64,000 nucleotides of DNA from assembly GCA_036337035.1 (NCBI GenBank), contig JAYZFC010000004.1, positions 1 to 64,000 on the forward strand, in the 5' to 3' direction. This DNA is from TMED78 sp036337035. Its GTDB lineage: Bacteria; Pseudomonadota; Gammaproteobacteria; Steroidobacterales; Rariloculaceae. The notes under the pieces were generated by a model. It worked only from the letters and a program-made list of their open reading frames with translations, searched no databases and had not been told where the DNA came from. A program made the translations under genes and the position numbers. This document shows, one piece after another, positions 35,738-44,066 of the stretch (position 1 is the first letter of the stretch; each line of letters starts with the position of its first letter).

Positions 35738-36331
35738 TTAATCTGAAATTTCAAAGGTAATTTTATTCCTAACACCAGGCACTTCAACTGGCTCTCCATC
35801 AATTACCCTTGGTTTATATTTAAACTTTAAGGCAGCATTTATAGCCGCTCGCTCAAACAAACTACTTGTAGACTCTACTGCAAAAGCATCCCTTGTTGTT
35901 CCACTTCTTGTTACAGTAAATTCAACAATAACATAACCCTCAAGGCCTCTTGATAAGGCTCTAGATGGATAAACAGGAGCAACTTTAACGATTGGTAAAT
36001 ACTCACCATCACTAATACCAAATCCAACCCCTCCCATATTCATATTCGCATTCATATTTGGTGCACTCATTGAAACAGCCATTGAGTTATCGAAGTTATC
36101 AGCTGTAGGTGCAGGAATTTCTGGAGGAATTTCAGGCTCGGGTGGTTTTTCAGGCTTATTCTCTTTTGTCTCTATCGTCTCACTTCTTTCAACCCTTACA
36201 AAATCAGTAATTCTAAATGTAGAGGCCTCTGTCAATGCACCCCTACCAGTAGCAATCAAAAGTTGCATTATAAAAAGCAAACCAAAAGTAATCACTGTCC
36301 CTAATAAAACTGAAAAACCATACCTTTTCAT
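35738..36331 (-). CDS. tonB: TonB-family energy transducer
   Basis: A 197-aa protein: N-terminal transmembrane helix at about 7-27, a short proline/glutamate-rich spacer (KPEKPPEPEIPPEIPAP, 60-76), and a TonB C-terminal domain (about 108-197) with VYPSRALSRGLEGYVIVEF, FERAAINAALKFKYKPR and VEVPGVRNKITF. It passes proton-motive energy from ExbB/ExbD to outer-membrane TonB-dependent receptors. The spacer is shorter than in E. coli TonB, like TonB2 proteins. It lies 26 bp behind the second exbD. No TonB-dependent receptor gene is in the window. Confidence 0.93.
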   Translation of the reverse strand: MKRYGFSVLLGTVITFGLLFIMQLLIATGRGALTEASTFRITDFVRVERSETIETKENKPEKPPEPEIPPEIPAPTADNFDNSMAVSMSAPNMNANMNMGGVGFGISDGEYLPIVKVAPVYPSRALSRGLEGYVIVEFTVTRSGTTRDAFAVESTSSLFERAAINAALKFKYKPRVIDGEPVEVPGVRNKITFEISD

Positions 36332-36357
36332 TATATTAACTCCTTATAAAGACTAAC

Positions 36358-36768
36358 CTAGGGTGCAGCTGCAGCTATAGTAACTTCATTAACTCCAGCA
36401 GCCTTAGCTGCATCCATAACATTAATAACAAATTCATTTGCAGCTTCTCTATCTGCCTGAATAACTACTCCACCTTCAGGGTTTTCTGCATGAAGTCTCT
36501 CAATTGCACCTCTTATACCCTCAGTCCCAACACTTCTATTATCAACCCAAATCTCATTAGCAGCCGTCACTGCTATAAATATACTACCTTTTTCTGGAAC
36601 AAAAGCAGTCACAGCCTCAGGCCTAGAAATTTCAACACCAGGCTCTTTAACAAAAACAGCAGTAACAATAAAAAATATAAGCATTATAAAAACAACATCC
36701 AACATTGGTGTTAGGTTGATTTCAGCCTCTTCATCTTGCTCTAATTGTTCAATAACTGACTCTCTCAT
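36358..36768 (-). CDS. exbD: ExbD-family protein (second copy)
   Basis: A 136-aa protein with one transmembrane helix containing the essential aspartate (TPMLDVVFIMLIFF, Asp24) and a periplasmic domain with EIWVDNRSV and GVVIQADREA. The segment coding EINLTPMLDVVFIMLIFF and the next four residues is identical at every base to that of the first exbD (36774-37184), while the rest has diverged. Together with ExbB it forms the proton channel driving TonB. Five bases separate it from the first exbD. Confidence 0.95.
   Translation of the reverse strand: MRESVIEQLEQDEEAEINLTPMLDVVFIMLIFFIVTAVFVKEPGVEISRPEAVTAFVPEKGSIFIAVTAANEIWVDNRSVGTEGIRGAIERLHAENPEGGVVIQADREAANEFVINVMDAAKAAGVNEVTIAAAAP
36659..36724 (-). 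repeat. 66-bp perfect direct repeat, copy in second exbD
   Basis: These 66 bases are identical to 37075-37140 and in the same orientation, 416 bp apart. They code the 22 residues from EINLTP to IVTA, including the channel aspartate. Flanking bases differ at once on both sides. Confidence 0.97.
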
Positions 36769-36773
36769 ACTTG

Positions 36774-37184
36774 CTAATCTCCTGCTGCAATTGAAATATC
36801 ATATATATCGGCTTGTCTTGCTGCATCCATAACAGAAACTAATAAATCTGCACTTGATGCTTTCGCAGCTTGAACAACAACCGGTCTTTCAGGGTCTTCT
36901 GCATGCAACCTCTCAACATTTGCTCTTACTGCTCTTACATCGACTATCCTATTATCAATCCATATATCATCGGTAGAGTCAATTACAACGAGTATTGCAC
37001 CCTCTTCTTGAACAACTTGAGCCTGGTCTTGGTCAGGCCTATTAACATCGAGTCCTGACTCTCTAATAAAGGAGGCAGTAACAATAAAAAATATAAGCAT
37101 TATAAAAACAACATCCAACATTGGTGTTAGGTTGATTTCATTCTCATCCTCTTCATTTTTTATATTCGCAATATGTTTTCTCAT
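36774..37184 (-). CDS. exbD: ExbD-family protein (first copy)
   Basis: A 136-aa protein with the same layout as its neighbour: charged N-terminus (NIKNEEDENEINLTP), one helix with the proton-carrying aspartate in PMLDVVFIM, and a periplasmic domain with DIWIDNRIVDVRAVRANVERLHAEDPERP. Outside the identical 22-residue core the two copies are clearly similar but divergent, and the first has SFIRESGLDVNRP where the second has VFVKEPGVEISRP. One base separates it from exbB. The pair may form a heteromeric ExbD, or serve different partners (inference). Confidence 0.95.
   Translation of the reverse strand: MRKHIANIKNEEDENEINLTPMLDVVFIMLIFFIVTASFIRESGLDVNRPDQDQAQVVQEEGAILVVIDSTDDIWIDNRIVDVRAVRANVERLHAEDPERPVVVQAAKASSADLLVSVMDAARQADIYDISIAAGD
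37075..37140 (-). repeat. 66-bp perfect direct repeat, copy in first exbD
   Basis: Partner of the repeat at 36659-36724. All 66 bases agree, including all third codon positions, although the genes differ just outside. This suggests gene conversion or a very recent partial exchange rather than selection on the protein alone. Confidence 0.97.
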
Positions 37185-37185
37185 T

Positions 37186-37707
37186 CTAGTTCCTCATCAG
37201 ACTATCTTCTAACGAAGCTGAATATCGCTTTGATGCTCTTGTTAGAATTGTAACAAAGAAAACTCCAGATAAGGCTCCTACCATACCTGCCATTGTTGGA
37301 ATAGTTGCCCTAGAGACACCAGCTGCCATAGCACGAGCGTTGCTTGTACCTGACATTGCCATAACTTCAAAAACCTGGATCATACCAGTCACTGTTCCCA
37401 TTAGTCCTAGAAGTGGGCAAAGGGCCACTAAAGTCTGAATCATAGGCAAACTATTTTCTGCTGCAATCTTAGCCTTTGATATTAAGGATTCTCTTATCTG
37501 AATAGCATTCCAAGAGGTCTTATCGCTTCTTCTATTCCACTCATCAATTGAATTGTTAATGAGCTCGACCATCCCAGTTCTATAGTAAATTAATCTCTCT
37601 AGAATAAGCACCCACAGAAAAAAAATATTAAGACCTATCACTCGAAGAACGGGACCACCTAATTCTAAGAAATCTCTAATTGCTTCCCAGGCATCAATTA
37701 TAAACAT
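37186..37707 (-). CDS. exbB: ExbB-family proton channel protein
   Basis: A 173-aa inner-membrane protein of the MotA/TolQ/ExbB family with three transmembrane helices: about 20-38, the region LVALCPLLGLMGTVTGMIQ, and ATIPTMAGMVGALSGVFFV. The family core GLMGTVTGM is present. It is the short ExbB of a TonB2-type system. It lies between the large ExbB-like gene (63 bp) and the first exbD (one base). Confidence 0.94.
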   Translation of the reverse strand: MFIIDAWEAIRDFLELGGPVLRVIGLNIFFLWVLILERLIYYRTGMVELINNSIDEWNRRSDKTSWNAIQIRESLISKAKIAAENSLPMIQTLVALCPLLGLMGTVTGMIQVFEVMAMSGTSNARAMAAGVSRATIPTMAGMVGALSGVFFVTILTRASKRYSASLEDSLMRN

Positions 37708-37770
37708 ACAATAATCTCCAAATAATTTATGGGGTTGGATTAAGCAATCAACCCCATAAAATTATACAAC

Positions 37771-39144
37771 TTAGGATTTCTCCGACTGTTCTGCTACCAG
37801 TCCTGCACTTTGTTCTTGAAGTACTTGAGTTATGCTCTTGCTTCTACCGCTAACTACAGTATGAAGAAGCACTGTTGGTATTGCTACTGTCAAACCTAAA
37901 ACTGTTGTAACAAGAGCTTGAGAAATACCGCCAGCCATAGTCTTAGGATCACCTGTACCAAATAATGTAATAGCTTGGAAAGTATTTATCATACCAGTGA
38001 CCGTACCTAAAAGACCCATTAAAGGTGCCACAACTGAGATAACTTTAATAAACAATATGCCTCTTTGAAGCGCTGGGGTCTCTTTTAATATAGCCTCACC
38101 CAACTTAAGCTCTAGAGTTTCGGTATCAGCATTCTTATTATTATCATAAACCATTAAGACTCTACCTAATGCATTATCATCAGTAGGTGTGCTTTGTTTT
38201 AATTGTGCACTGACCCTTCTACCAGCCATTGTCAATGAGTATAGTCTTTCAAGAGAAAGCAAGACACCTAACAGACCCAAAGTAATAATAACATACCCAA
38301 CAATACCACCTTGTCCTATTCTTTCAGCTAAATTGGGAGTTTCTACTAATGCTGAAAGAATAATGCCACTAGTTGGATCTAAGCCAAAACTAACAACTCC
38401 ACTTCCTGAGCTAGCTCTAACTATATCACTAGTACTTCCAGTAAACCTTCCTTGCTCTGGTTGTCTTTGTAGCTCAGACAAAGTATTTGTATCAGGATTA
38501 TGAGATAAATATCTTCCGTCAGCAACTACATTAAAAGTTCCAACTCTAACAATATTTTCAAAAGATTCTTCTCCATTTTGAGTAATCACCCTGAAATCTG
38601 GAATTAGCTTAATTTTACCTTGCTCAGTTGCTTCACGCTGAAGCTCAAACCATAAGCGTTCAATTTCCTCAATTGTAGCTAATTGACTACTTGAACCCAT
38701 CTTAGCAGCAAGGTCACTTAAAAACTCAGACCGTCCAGGATACTCAACATTAGTTAGAGAGTTATCAAATTGAGATCTAGCATCTCCAGCTACTTGCTGC
38801 AATACACCAAAAAGCTCTCTCAAAGAGCCTAGTCTCGTATCAAGCTGCTCCTGAACATCAGCAATTAGTAGCTCATTTTCCTCAAAAGTAGTCTCTAGAA
38901 TACCACTTCTTCTTTCTTCAGAAGCTTTCTGTTCCAACCCATCTTGAAGCATTGATTCCTGAACTGACTGATCAGAACGAAAGCGAGCTAATCTTTCATT
39001 TTCAGTAGCATTATCAGATGCCCTCCCCTGTTCAACTAATTGAAGTAAATCATTCAGTGACAATGACTCATCAGACGATTGGGAAAAAGCAAAACCATTT
39101 ATTAATAGCGATGCAAAAACTAATAAAAATTTTAAATTATTCAT
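37771..39144 (-). CDS. Large exported ExbB-like protein (TtpC type)
   Basis: A 457-aa protein with a signal peptide (about 1-21), a long periplasmic coiled-coil part (about 25-130, rich in Glu/Gln/Arg with heptads), a beta-rich middle part (PDFRVITQNGEESFENIVRVG), and a C-terminal MotA/TolQ/ExbB domain with three helices. The last contains PLMGLLGTVTGMINTFQ and GGISQALVTTVLGLTVAIP. This is the layout of TtpC, a fourth component of Vibrio TonB2 systems needed for siderophore uptake. It overlaps the DUF3450 gene by one base. Confidence 0.9.
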   Translation of the reverse strand: MNNLKFLLVFASLLINGFAFSQSSDESLSLNDLLQLVEQGRASDNATENERLARFRSDQSVQESMLQDGLEQKASEERRSGILETTFEENELLIADVQEQLDTRLGSLRELFGVLQQVAGDARSQFDNSLTNVEYPGRSEFLSDLAAKMGSSSQLATIEEIERLWFELQREATEQGKIKLIPDFRVITQNGEESFENIVRVGTFNVVADGRYLSHNPDTNTLSELQRQPEQGRFTGSTSDIVRASSGSGVVSFGLDPTSGIILSALVETPNLAERIGQGGIVGYVIITLGLLGVLLSLERLYSLTMAGRRVSAQLKQSTPTDDNALGRVLMVYDNNKNADTETLELKLGEAILKETPALQRGILFIKVISVVAPLMGLLGTVTGMINTFQAITLFGTGDPKTMAGGISQALVTTVLGLTVAIPTVLLHTVVSGRSKSITQVLQEQSAGLVAEQSEKS

Positions 39145-39911
39145 TATCCTTCCTCCGGAGCTAATACTGGAAGTAACAATAAGGATGGTCCAACTTGGTT
39201 ACGGGCTAATCTCAAACCTTGTCTAATCTGATTTCTGAAGCCGCTACCAACTGGAATCCAATCTCTTGTTGATTGATCCCATACGCCAGAATTCTCACCA
39301 TCAGGTGTTTGATAAATTAAAGCTACCCTACCAATTTGCAGAAAATCCACTTCCCTAATATTTCCTTCTATTTCTAGCTCACCTGTATAAGCATAAATAG
39401 TTCGGCCATAATCATTTTCTATTTGCCATGCTTCCATGACAACTCTAAATTTTTCTGCAGCTGTCACATCAGATCTTTCAAGAAGATTTCTCAAGTTTAT
39501 AGCTCTTTCTCTTCTTTCATCAGCTAAAAAAGGAACATCTAAAGATACAAATCTTTCCAAGCCCTCAATCATTCTATCTAAAAGAGGAAGAATTTGTCTT
39601 TCAACTTGCTGAACATTATCAATAGACTCTCTCAAATTAACTAAAGTCTGTTCTTGATCTCTTATTTGTCTTTCAAGAAGTGTGTTGTATACAATAAGAC
39701 CATCTACTTCCTTCATTACTGCTCTATACTCTTCAAAAACTTGACGAGTCGCGTCTACAACCTCATCAATAGTATCTTGTGATTCTTGAGCTTGTTGAAT
39801 GCGTTGACTTTCAGCTGCAACAATCTGATCTACTGCTGGTTGACCTAAAACTAAATTACAAAAAAAGAAAGTAATAATAGTAATAAGCGCTGCGTAAAAA
39901 TTAGCTCTCAT
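39144..39911 (-). CDS. Exported coiled-coil DUF3450 protein
   Basis: A 255-aa protein with a signal peptide (about 1-23, ending VLG), a long coiled coil (about 30-115), then a compact domain with DVPFLADERRERAINLR, ENDYGRTIYAYTGELEI and LIYQTPDGENSGVWDQSTRDW. These are typical of DUF3450, which accompanies the TtpC-ExbB-ExbD-TonB set in Vibrio and marine gammaproteobacteria. Its exact role is not known. It heads the seven-gene operon; GGAG lies seven bases before the ATG. Start of transcription must lie in the 460-bp gap upstream. Confidence 0.87.
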   Translation of the reverse strand: MRANFYAALITIITFFFCNLVLGQPAVDQIVAAESQRIQQAQESQDTIDEVVDATRQVFEEYRAVMKEVDGLIVYNTLLERQIRDQEQTLVNLRESIDNVQQVERQILPLLDRMIEGLERFVSLDVPFLADERRERAINLRNLLERSDVTAAEKFRVVMEAWQIENDYGRTIYAYTGELEIEGNIREVDFLQIGRVALIYQTPDGENSGVWDQSTRDWIPVGSGFRNQIRQGLRLARNQVGPSLLLLPVLAPEEG

Positions 39912-40372
39912 GACTTCTCCTCAAATTCTTTTAATAAAAAAAAGAAAGAATCCTAAAAAAAAAAATTAAGATTCACATTTAATAAAATAACTTACTCATG
40001 CGATAAAAACAAACCATTAAATTAAAAAAATAATAATTTAAGCTGTCCTTTATATCACAACTCTAAAAAAGTTATTGAAAATTATAAAGGATTAATAGAA
40101 AAATTAAAGCATAAATTACCTTAGTAGCACTATTGTGAGTCATGATTAGCCTGATATATAGGCCTAAGATCATTGAAAAAATAGCGCAAAAGCTATGCTA
40201 ACTATGAAATATTTAGCTACAAATAGCTATTTCTATACCTATCAATTTCAATATAACCGATAAAAAAATAAAGATAATTTCTTTAATCATACATTAATGA
40301 GTCAATAAAAAACCCTAAGACATTGACATATAGGTACCTTTTTAAGAATATAGAATATTATACGGTATAAGT
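39912..40372. other. Intergenic region between TonB operon and ilvC leader
   Basis: About 460 AT-rich bases between divergent operons. No protein or RNA gene was recognised. It should contain the promoter of the DUF3450-TonB operon and that of the ilvC leader. Visible elements are a TTGACA at 40323-40328 (candidate -35 for ilvC, but with only a weak -10 near 40346), and a dyad with arms TTAGCCT and AGGCCTAA at 40146-40167 having one bulged base. I found no convincing Fur box for the TonB operon. Confidence 0.5.
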
Positions 40373-40450
40373 ATGACTCGGATTAACTATGCTTTAGTTG
40401 TATTTTTCTACTTAGAAATTAGTGGTTGGGGTCTGTGTCTTGAAACTTGA
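40373..40450 (+). CDS. Putative ilv leader peptide
   Basis: A 25-codon frame reading MTRINYALVVFFYLEISGWG then LCLET. Eight of 25 residues are Ile, Leu or Val, with the run LVV at residues 8-10. It ends 12 bases before a terminator hairpin and about 70 bases before ilvC. GGTTGGGGT inside the frame (40424-40432) can pair with ACCCC and AACC in 40461-40472, blocking the terminator. A ribosome halted at the Leu/Val/Ile codons would leave this pairing free, while one reaching the stop would cover it. That is the classical attenuation design. Its ribosome binding site is weak. Confidence 0.55.
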   Translation: MTRINYALVVFFYLEISGWGLCLET

Positions 40451-40462
40451 TGAATAATAAAC

Positions 40463-40492
40463 CCCCGCAACCCTCGGGAAGCGGGGTTTTTT
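40463..40492 (+). terminator. Intrinsic terminator / attenuator before ilvC
   Basis: CCCCGC (40463-40468) pairs with GCGGGG (40481-40486), with an inner CC/GG helix in the 12-base loop, followed by six T residues. It lies between the leader peptide and the ilvC ribosome binding site (AGGAG at 40511-40515), the position expected of an attenuator rather than of an operon end. Confidence 0.8.
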
Positions 40493-40521
40493 ATATACAT
40501 TTATATAATTAGGAGTAATGA

Positions 40522-41508
40522 ATGAAACTCTATGTTGAATCTGATGTACAACCAGATGAGCTAACAGGCGAAAAAATAGCGGTACTTGGTTATGGAAGCC
40601 AAGGAAAGGCTCACGCCATGAACTTAAGGGACTCTGGATTTGATGTTGTAATCGGCCTAAGAGCAGGCGGGTCAACATCAACTAAAGCAAAAAATGATGG
40701 CTTTGAAGTTTTAAATCCAGAAGATGCTGTAAAAAATGCTGGTCTTGTAGCATTTCTTGTCCCAGATATGGTTCAAGCTAAACTTTACAACCAAATAGAA
40801 AATAACCTAAATCAGAATATCACAATTCTTTTTGCTCACGGTTTTAACATTCATTACAAACAAATCAAGCCTAGAGAAGATTTAGATATCGTCCTTATTG
40901 CGCCAAAAGGTCCTGGGGATCTCGTAAGAAGACAGTACGAAGAAGGTAGAGGCGTTCCATGTCTTATTGCAGTAAGTCAGGACTCTACAAATAGAGCGCA
41001 TGCAAGAGCTCTAGCTTACGCTCATGGCATTGGAGGAACTAGAGGCGGCGTTTTAGATACGACATTTGGAGAAGAAACTGAAACTGACTTATTTGGTGAG
41101 CAAGCAGTATTATGTGGAGGTCTCTCTGAATTAATTGTAAGGGGTTTTGGGACTCTTGTTGAAGCTGGTTACCAACCAGAAGTTGCTTACTTTGAATGTA
41201 TGCATGAAGTTAAACTGATAGTAGATCTTCTTCATGAAGGTGGATTAGCTAAAATGCACGAATTTGTTAGTGAGACAGCAAAGTATGGTGATTTAACTCA
41301 AGGACCAAGAGTGGTAGATGAGCATACTGGAGAAAAGATGAAGGATGTGCTTAAAGATATTCAAGATGGCACTTTTGCAAAGAACTGGGTCTCTGAATAT
41401 GAATCAGGTCTTCCTGAATACAATAGGCTGCTAGAAAAAGATATTAAAAGCAAAATTGAAGATGTGGGCAAAGAGCTTAGAGGAAGAATGAGCTGGCTTA
41501 AGAACTAA
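40522..41508 (+). CDS. ilvC: Ketol-acid reductoisomerase (class I)
   Basis: A 328-aa NADPH enzyme in valine and isoleucine synthesis. The dinucleotide motif GYGSQGKAHAMNL is at about 28-40, FLVPDMVQAKLY follows, and the knotted C-terminal domain holds the metal ligands in LFGEQAVLCGG and EVAYFECMHEVKLI. Length is that of short class I enzymes (about 330), unlike the long class II form of E. coli. It heads an operon with the leucine genes instead of following ilvBN, which are absent. ATG follows AGGAG by six bases. Confidence 0.97.
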   Translation: MKLYVESDVQPDELTGEKIAVLGYGSQGKAHAMNLRDSGFDVVIGLRAGGSTSTKAKNDGFEVLNPEDAVKNAGLVAFLVPDMVQAKLYNQIENNLNQNITILFAHGFNIHYKQIKPREDLDIVLIAPKGPGDLVRRQYEEGRGVPCLIAVSQDSTNRAHARALAYAHGIGGTRGGVLDTTFGEETETDLFGEQAVLCGGLSELIVRGFGTLVEAGYQPEVAYFECMHEVKLIVDLLHEGGLAKMHEFVSETAKYGDLTQGPRVVDEHTGEKMKDVLKDIQDGTFAKNWVSEYESGLPEYNRLLEKDIKSKIEDVGKELRGRMSWLKN

Positions 41509-41542
41509 TTAGTAATTTTAATTTAAAAAATAGTTGGGAATA

Positions 41543-43108
41543 GTGAAACAAGATAAAGTAATAATATTTGATACTACTCTTCGAGATGGAGAACAGGCTC
41601 CAGGATGTAGTATGACTCTAAATGAAAAACTAAGGGTGGCAACATCTCTTAGAGAGCTCAATGTTGATGTTATTGAAGCAGGCTTTCCTGCAGCATCTCC
41701 AGGAGACTTTGAGTCAGTAAGCGCTATTGCAGAAGACATTAATGGACCATCTATTTGCGGTTTAGCAAGGTGTAACAATAGAGATATCGAGTTAGCATGG
41801 AGTGCTTTAAAAAAAGCAAAGAAGCCAAGAATTCATGTCTTCGTTGCAACTAGTGAGATCCATAGAAGACACAAATTAAAATTAGCAAAAGATGAAATTA
41901 TTAAAACTGCTGTTGATAGCATTAAGTTTGCTAAATCTCTGTGTAATGATATTGAATTTTCACCCGAAGATGCATCTAGAACCGAATTAAATTACTTATC
42001 AGAAGTTGTTGACGAGGCTATAAAAGCAGGTGCTACTACTATAAATATTCCAGATACTGTAGGTTATGCTGTACCTGGGGAATTCTATAATACCTTTAAG
42101 TATCTTAAAGATAATGTAAAAAATATTGATAAAATTACATTAAGCTCCCATTGTCATGACGACCTTGGGATGGCAGTAGCTAATAGCTTGGCAGCAGTAG
42201 AAGCTGGTGCAAGACAGGTAGAATGTACTATAAATGGGATTGGTGAAAGAGCTGGTAATTGTTCCCTAGAAGAAATTGTAATGGCATTAAAAACTAGAAT
42301 AAAGCACTTCAGGGTTGAAACAAACATCAAAACTCAGAAGCTTTATCATACAAGCAGAATAGTATCTAATGTAACAGGAATGCATGTACCAAGGAATAAA
42401 GCAATTATAGGTGAAAATGCTTTTGCCCATGAAGCAGGAATACATCAACACGGTATGCTTCAAAATCAAGCTACATATGAGATTATGAAGCCTGAAGATG
42501 TTGGGCTATCTAAATCAAATTTAGTCCTTGGTAAGCACAGTGGAAGACACGCATTTAAAGAAAAAGTTGAGCAGCTAGGATTTACGATTTCTAGCGAAGA
42601 AGAATTGAAAGATTCTTTCAAAAAATTTAAAGAGATTGCTGATAAAAAGAAGAATATGTATGACAGAGATATAGAGTCGATTGTTATGAATACAGATAAT
42701 TCTAAATCTGGTCCTTGGTCAATGGAAGAGATTAAGGTAAGTTCAATCTCCTCATCTCATTCATCTGCTATTGCTATAATAAAAAATGAAGATGGAAAAT
42801 TAATTGAAAAATCTGCTAAAGGTGAAGGGCCTGTTGCTGCTATATTTAGTGCAATTGAAAAAATTACTCAAACAGAGCTTAGGCTAAAGAACTTTGAAGT
42901 TAGAGGAATTACTGATGGAGATGATGCACAAGGAGAAGTAACAGTTTCGGTAGAATATAACGGACAGAGCTATAGAGGACAAGCAATAAGTACAGATATT
43001 CTGGAAAGTGCTGCATTAGCATATTTAGAAGTCGTTAATCGCGTATATAGATTAAAGGATAACAGTAATCTTAAATCTGCAAAAAAAACAAATCTGATAA
43101 CCCCATAA
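41543..43108 (+). CDS. leuA: 2-isopropylmalate synthase
   Basis: A 521-aa enzyme that condenses acetyl-CoA and 2-oxoisovalerate, the entry to leucine synthesis. FDTTLRDGEQAPG at the N-terminus and SSHCHDDLGMAVANS are the HMGL-like signatures, and NAFAHEAGIHQHGM is further on. The C-terminal about 120 residues form the allosteric leucine-binding domain. The start is taken as GTG 41543 (KQDKVIIFDTT), which gives the family N-terminus. A TTG nine bases earlier is possible. No strong ribosome binding site is seen for either, with GGGA just before the GTG. Lies 34 bp behind ilvC. Confidence 0.95.
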   Translation: MKQDKVIIFDTTLRDGEQAPGCSMTLNEKLRVATSLRELNVDVIEAGFPAASPGDFESVSAIAEDINGPSICGLARCNNRDIELAWSALKKAKKPRIHVFVATSEIHRRHKLKLAKDEIIKTAVDSIKFAKSLCNDIEFSPEDASRTELNYLSEVVDEAIKAGATTINIPDTVGYAVPGEFYNTFKYLKDNVKNIDKITLSSHCHDDLGMAVANSLAAVEAGARQVECTINGIGERAGNCSLEEIVMALKTRIKHFRVETNIKTQKLYHTSRIVSNVTGMHVPRNKAIIGENAFAHEAGIHQHGMLQNQATYEIMKPEDVGLSKSNLVLGKHSGRHAFKEKVEQLGFTISSEEELKDSFKKFKEIADKKKNMYDRDIESIVMNTDNSKSGPWSMEEIKVSSISSSHSSAIAIIKNEDGKLIEKSAKGEGPVAAIFSAIEKITQTELRLKNFEVRGITDGDDAQGEVTVSVEYNGQSYRGQAISTDILESAALAYLEVVNRVYRLKDNSNLKSAKKTNLITP

Positions 43109-43123
43109 TTTTGGAATAATTAT

Positions 43124-44050
43124 ATGGCCTTAAAAGAAAGTAAATATATCTGGCACGATGGAAAAATAGTTCCTTGGAAAGAAGCAAAAGTTCATGTGCT
43201 AACTCATGCCCTCCACTATGGCTCATCTGTATTTGAGGGGATAAGGGTTTACAAAAGCCCTAAAGGTTCTGTAGCTTTTAGGCTTACCGATCATATACTT
43301 CGAATGAAAAATTCGGCTAAGATTTATTATATGGAAATACCTTATACAGTTGAAAATTTGGTTTCTAGCTGTAAAGAAATAGTTAAAAAAAATAATCTAC
43401 TTGAAGGTTCATACATTAGGCCTATTGCCTATCGTGGCTATGGAGAAATGGGAGTTGCAGGTAATCATGAAGAACCTGCTACTTGCTCAATAGCAGCATG
43501 GGAATGGGGCTCCTACCTAGGTGATAATGGTTTAGAAGATGGAGTTGATGTATGCGTTTCATCTTGGCAAAGAGTAAGTCCGAATACACTCCCTAGCTTA
43601 GCTAAGGCTGGAGGAAATTATCTTTCTAGTATCCTAATAACGTTAGAAGCTAAAAGACAGGGATTTACTGAAGGGATTGCACTTAATGAAGGGGGATTTA
43701 TTAGTGAAGGCGCCGGGGAAAATATATTTATTGCTAGCGCTGGGAAGCTTATAACTCCACCTTCCTCTGCATCAATTCTCCCTGGGTTAACAAGAGATAC
43801 AGTCATTAGACTAGCAAAAGAAATAAATATTGAAGTATTAGAACAAGACATACCTAGGGAGATGCTTTATATAGCGGATGAAGTCTTCCTTACAGGAACT
43901 GCTGCAGAAATTACACCTGTTAAATCAATTGATAGGATTAAAGTAGGCTCAGGATTAAGAGGCCCAATAACCAAAAAACTTCAAGAAAGATTCTTTGGGC
44001 TTTTTGATGGCTCAACTAAAGATAATCATGGTTGGCTAGAATTAATATAA
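43124..44050 (+). CDS. ilvE: Branched-chain amino acid aminotransferase
   Basis: A 308-aa class IV PLP aminotransferase performing the last step in leucine, isoleucine and valine synthesis. THALHYGSSVFEGIR and RPIAYRGYGEMG lie in the N-terminal domain. The PLP lysine is in SLAKAGGNYLSS, and EGAGENIFI and DEVFLTGTAAEITPV are class IV signatures. Length matches E. coli IlvE (309). It lies 15 bp after leuA and 16 bp before leuC. Confidence 0.96.
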   Translation: MALKESKYIWHDGKIVPWKEAKVHVLTHALHYGSSVFEGIRVYKSPKGSVAFRLTDHILRMKNSAKIYYMEIPYTVENLVSSCKEIVKKNNLLEGSYIRPIAYRGYGEMGVAGNHEEPATCSIAAWEWGSYLGDNGLEDGVDVCVSSWQRVSPNTLPSLAKAGGNYLSSILITLEAKRQGFTEGIALNEGGFISEGAGENIFIASAGKLITPPSSASILPGLTRDTVIRLAKEINIEVLEQDIPREMLYIADEVFLTGTAAEITPVKSIDRIKVGSGLRGPITKKLQERFFGLFDGSTKDNHGWLELI

Positions 44051-44066
44051 TTTCCTAATTATTTAA

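Noticed and set aside
36659..37140. Assembly duplication as cause of the exbD repeat
   Set aside because: Flanks and the rest of both genes differ clearly, and both reading frames are intact.
40412..40681. 89-aa minus-strand frame over the ilvC start
   Set aside because: It is antisense to the ilvC coding region and leader, with no family features.
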